Of a DNA stretch of 64,000 bases, positions 63,598 through 64,000 are shown one piece after another. Source of the stretch: Segetibacter sp. (lineage in GTDB: Bacteria; Bacteroidota; Bacteroidia; Chitinophagales; Chitinophagaceae); assembly GCA_028288485.1 (NCBI GenBank), contig JAQBNO010000043.1:1-64000 (forward strand), read 5' to 3'. The notes below the pieces were generated by a model. The model saw only the letters and a list, made by a program, of their open reading frames with translations, ran no database searches and was not told where the DNA came from. The first letter of the stretch is position 1. Every line of letters starts with the position of its first letter. The position numbers and the translations under genes are program-made.

Positions 63598-64000
63598 TTT
63601 CTACCTGCTTAAATCATTCAGAATACTTCTTTTCCCTTTTTCATTGCTGTATGGTTTGGTTGTTATTATAAGAAATTACCTGTTCGATAAAAACATTATA
63701 AAGTCTGTTTCATTCAATCTGCCAATCATAACCGTAGGAAATTTATCGGTTGGAGGGACGGGCAAGTCTCCGATGGTGGAATACTTACTGAAACTTTTAA
63801 AAGACCAGTATAAGGTGGCAACCCTTAGCCGGGGATATAAACGAAAAACAAAAGGATACGCATTAGCCCATGCAGAAACAACTGCGCTTGAAATAGGAGA
63901 TGAGCCGATGCAGTTTCACCTGAAGTTCCCGGCAATACCGGTAGCAGTTGGCGAAGAAAGAATAGTGGCAATACCACAGTTACTACACGACAGGCCCGAA
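63587..64000 (+). CDS. lpxK: Tetraacyldisaccharide 4'-kinase, partial
   Basis: 138 codons are present before the window ends. It opens MNFNFYLLKSFRILLFPFSL with a membrane-anchoring helix, then ITVGNLSVGGTGKSPMVEYL (Walker A at residues ~51-62) and LSRGYKRKTKGY, which identify LpxK of lipid A synthesis. The 3' end lies outside the window. Confidence 0.93.
   Translation, partial: MNFNFYLLKSFRILLFPFSLLYGLVVIIRNYLFDKNIIKSVSFNLPIITVGNLSVGGTGKSPMVEYLLKLLKDQYKVATLSRGYKRKTKGYALAHAETTALEIGDEPMQFHLKFPAIPVAVGEERIVAIPQLLHDRPE

Noticed and set aside
1-64000. tRNA, rRNA, CRISPR array, insertion sequence or prophage
   Set aside because: I looked for cloverleaf ends, repeat-spacer arrays and transposase motifs and found none that I could support. 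A systematic scan (tRNAscan, Rfam, ISfinder) would settle this.

Overview
This window looks like an ordinary stretch of chromosome from a Bacteroidota bacterium, most likely of the family Chitinophagaceae. The signs are a secreted protein with SprB repeats and a gliding-motility-type (type IX secretion, type B) C-terminal domain, tandem DUF2490 proteins, a GH92 mannosidase, a YtxJ-type bacillithiol protein, AT-rich leaders without Shine-Dalgarno sites, and an occasional Bacteroidota-type TAnnTTTG promoter element. I see no rRNA, tRNA, CRISPR array, prophage or intact insertion sequence.

Layout. 0-6 kb: ytxJ, a Mur-ligase (Mpl type), a DnaQ-like exonuclease, a polyprenol-phosphate mannosyltransferase type GT2, an EamA transporter and an MscS channel. 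6-14 kb, mostly minus strand: a hypothetical protein, two duplicated DUF2490 proteins, a 2-oxoacid dehydrogenase E2, a Gfo/Idh/MocA oxidoreductase, a large exported protein and a decayed toxin-antitoxin pair. 14.4-19.7 kb: the classic MoxR ATPase / membrane transglutaminase / DUF58 operon. 19.8-32 kb: methyltransferase, DsbA-like protein lacking its CxxC, rhodanese, DUF2243 protein, Bcr/CflA exporter, CysM, a probable protein-glutaminase, a flippase plus glycosyltransferase pair, acyl-CoA-binding protein, response regulator and Dps. 32-41 kb: the 1332-residue SprB-repeat adhesin and a DUF2339/DUF3999-like membrane pair. 41-48.5 kb: cyanophycin synthetase, a structured region that may hold a small RNA, two DUF421 proteins with zinc ribbons, an isoaspartyl peptidase and a BON lipoprotein. 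49-57 kb: CheB-like methylesterase, sialidase-like protein, a broken secreted protein, and a GH92 alpha-mannosidase. 57-64 kb: a broken LytS-type histidine kinase, an SDR, the pxpBCA 5-oxoprolinase operon, 5-formyl-THF cyclo-ligase and the start of lpxK.

The most striking feature is not a gene. A dispersed intergenic element of about 55-70 bp, with a palindromic core TGCGTCGCA followed by CTCTTGTACTTTT, occurs at least 12 times in recognisable form and about five more times in decayed form. It is found on both strands and never inside a confident gene. It also creates false ORF extensions. Several other intergenic stretches hold gene remains (toxin-antitoxin, aldehyde dehydrogenase fragment, secreted protein, sensor kinase), so this genome appears to tolerate and slowly erode non-coding DNA.

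Gene cooperation that can be argued from the sequence: MoxR-transglutaminase-DUF58 as one envelope-associated unit; cyanophycin synthetase with an isoaspartyl peptidase 3 kb away as polymer synthesis and dipeptide breakdown; pxpB-pxpC-pxpA as a complete 5-oxoproline-cleaving enzyme; and flippase with glycosyltransferase in surface polysaccharide export.
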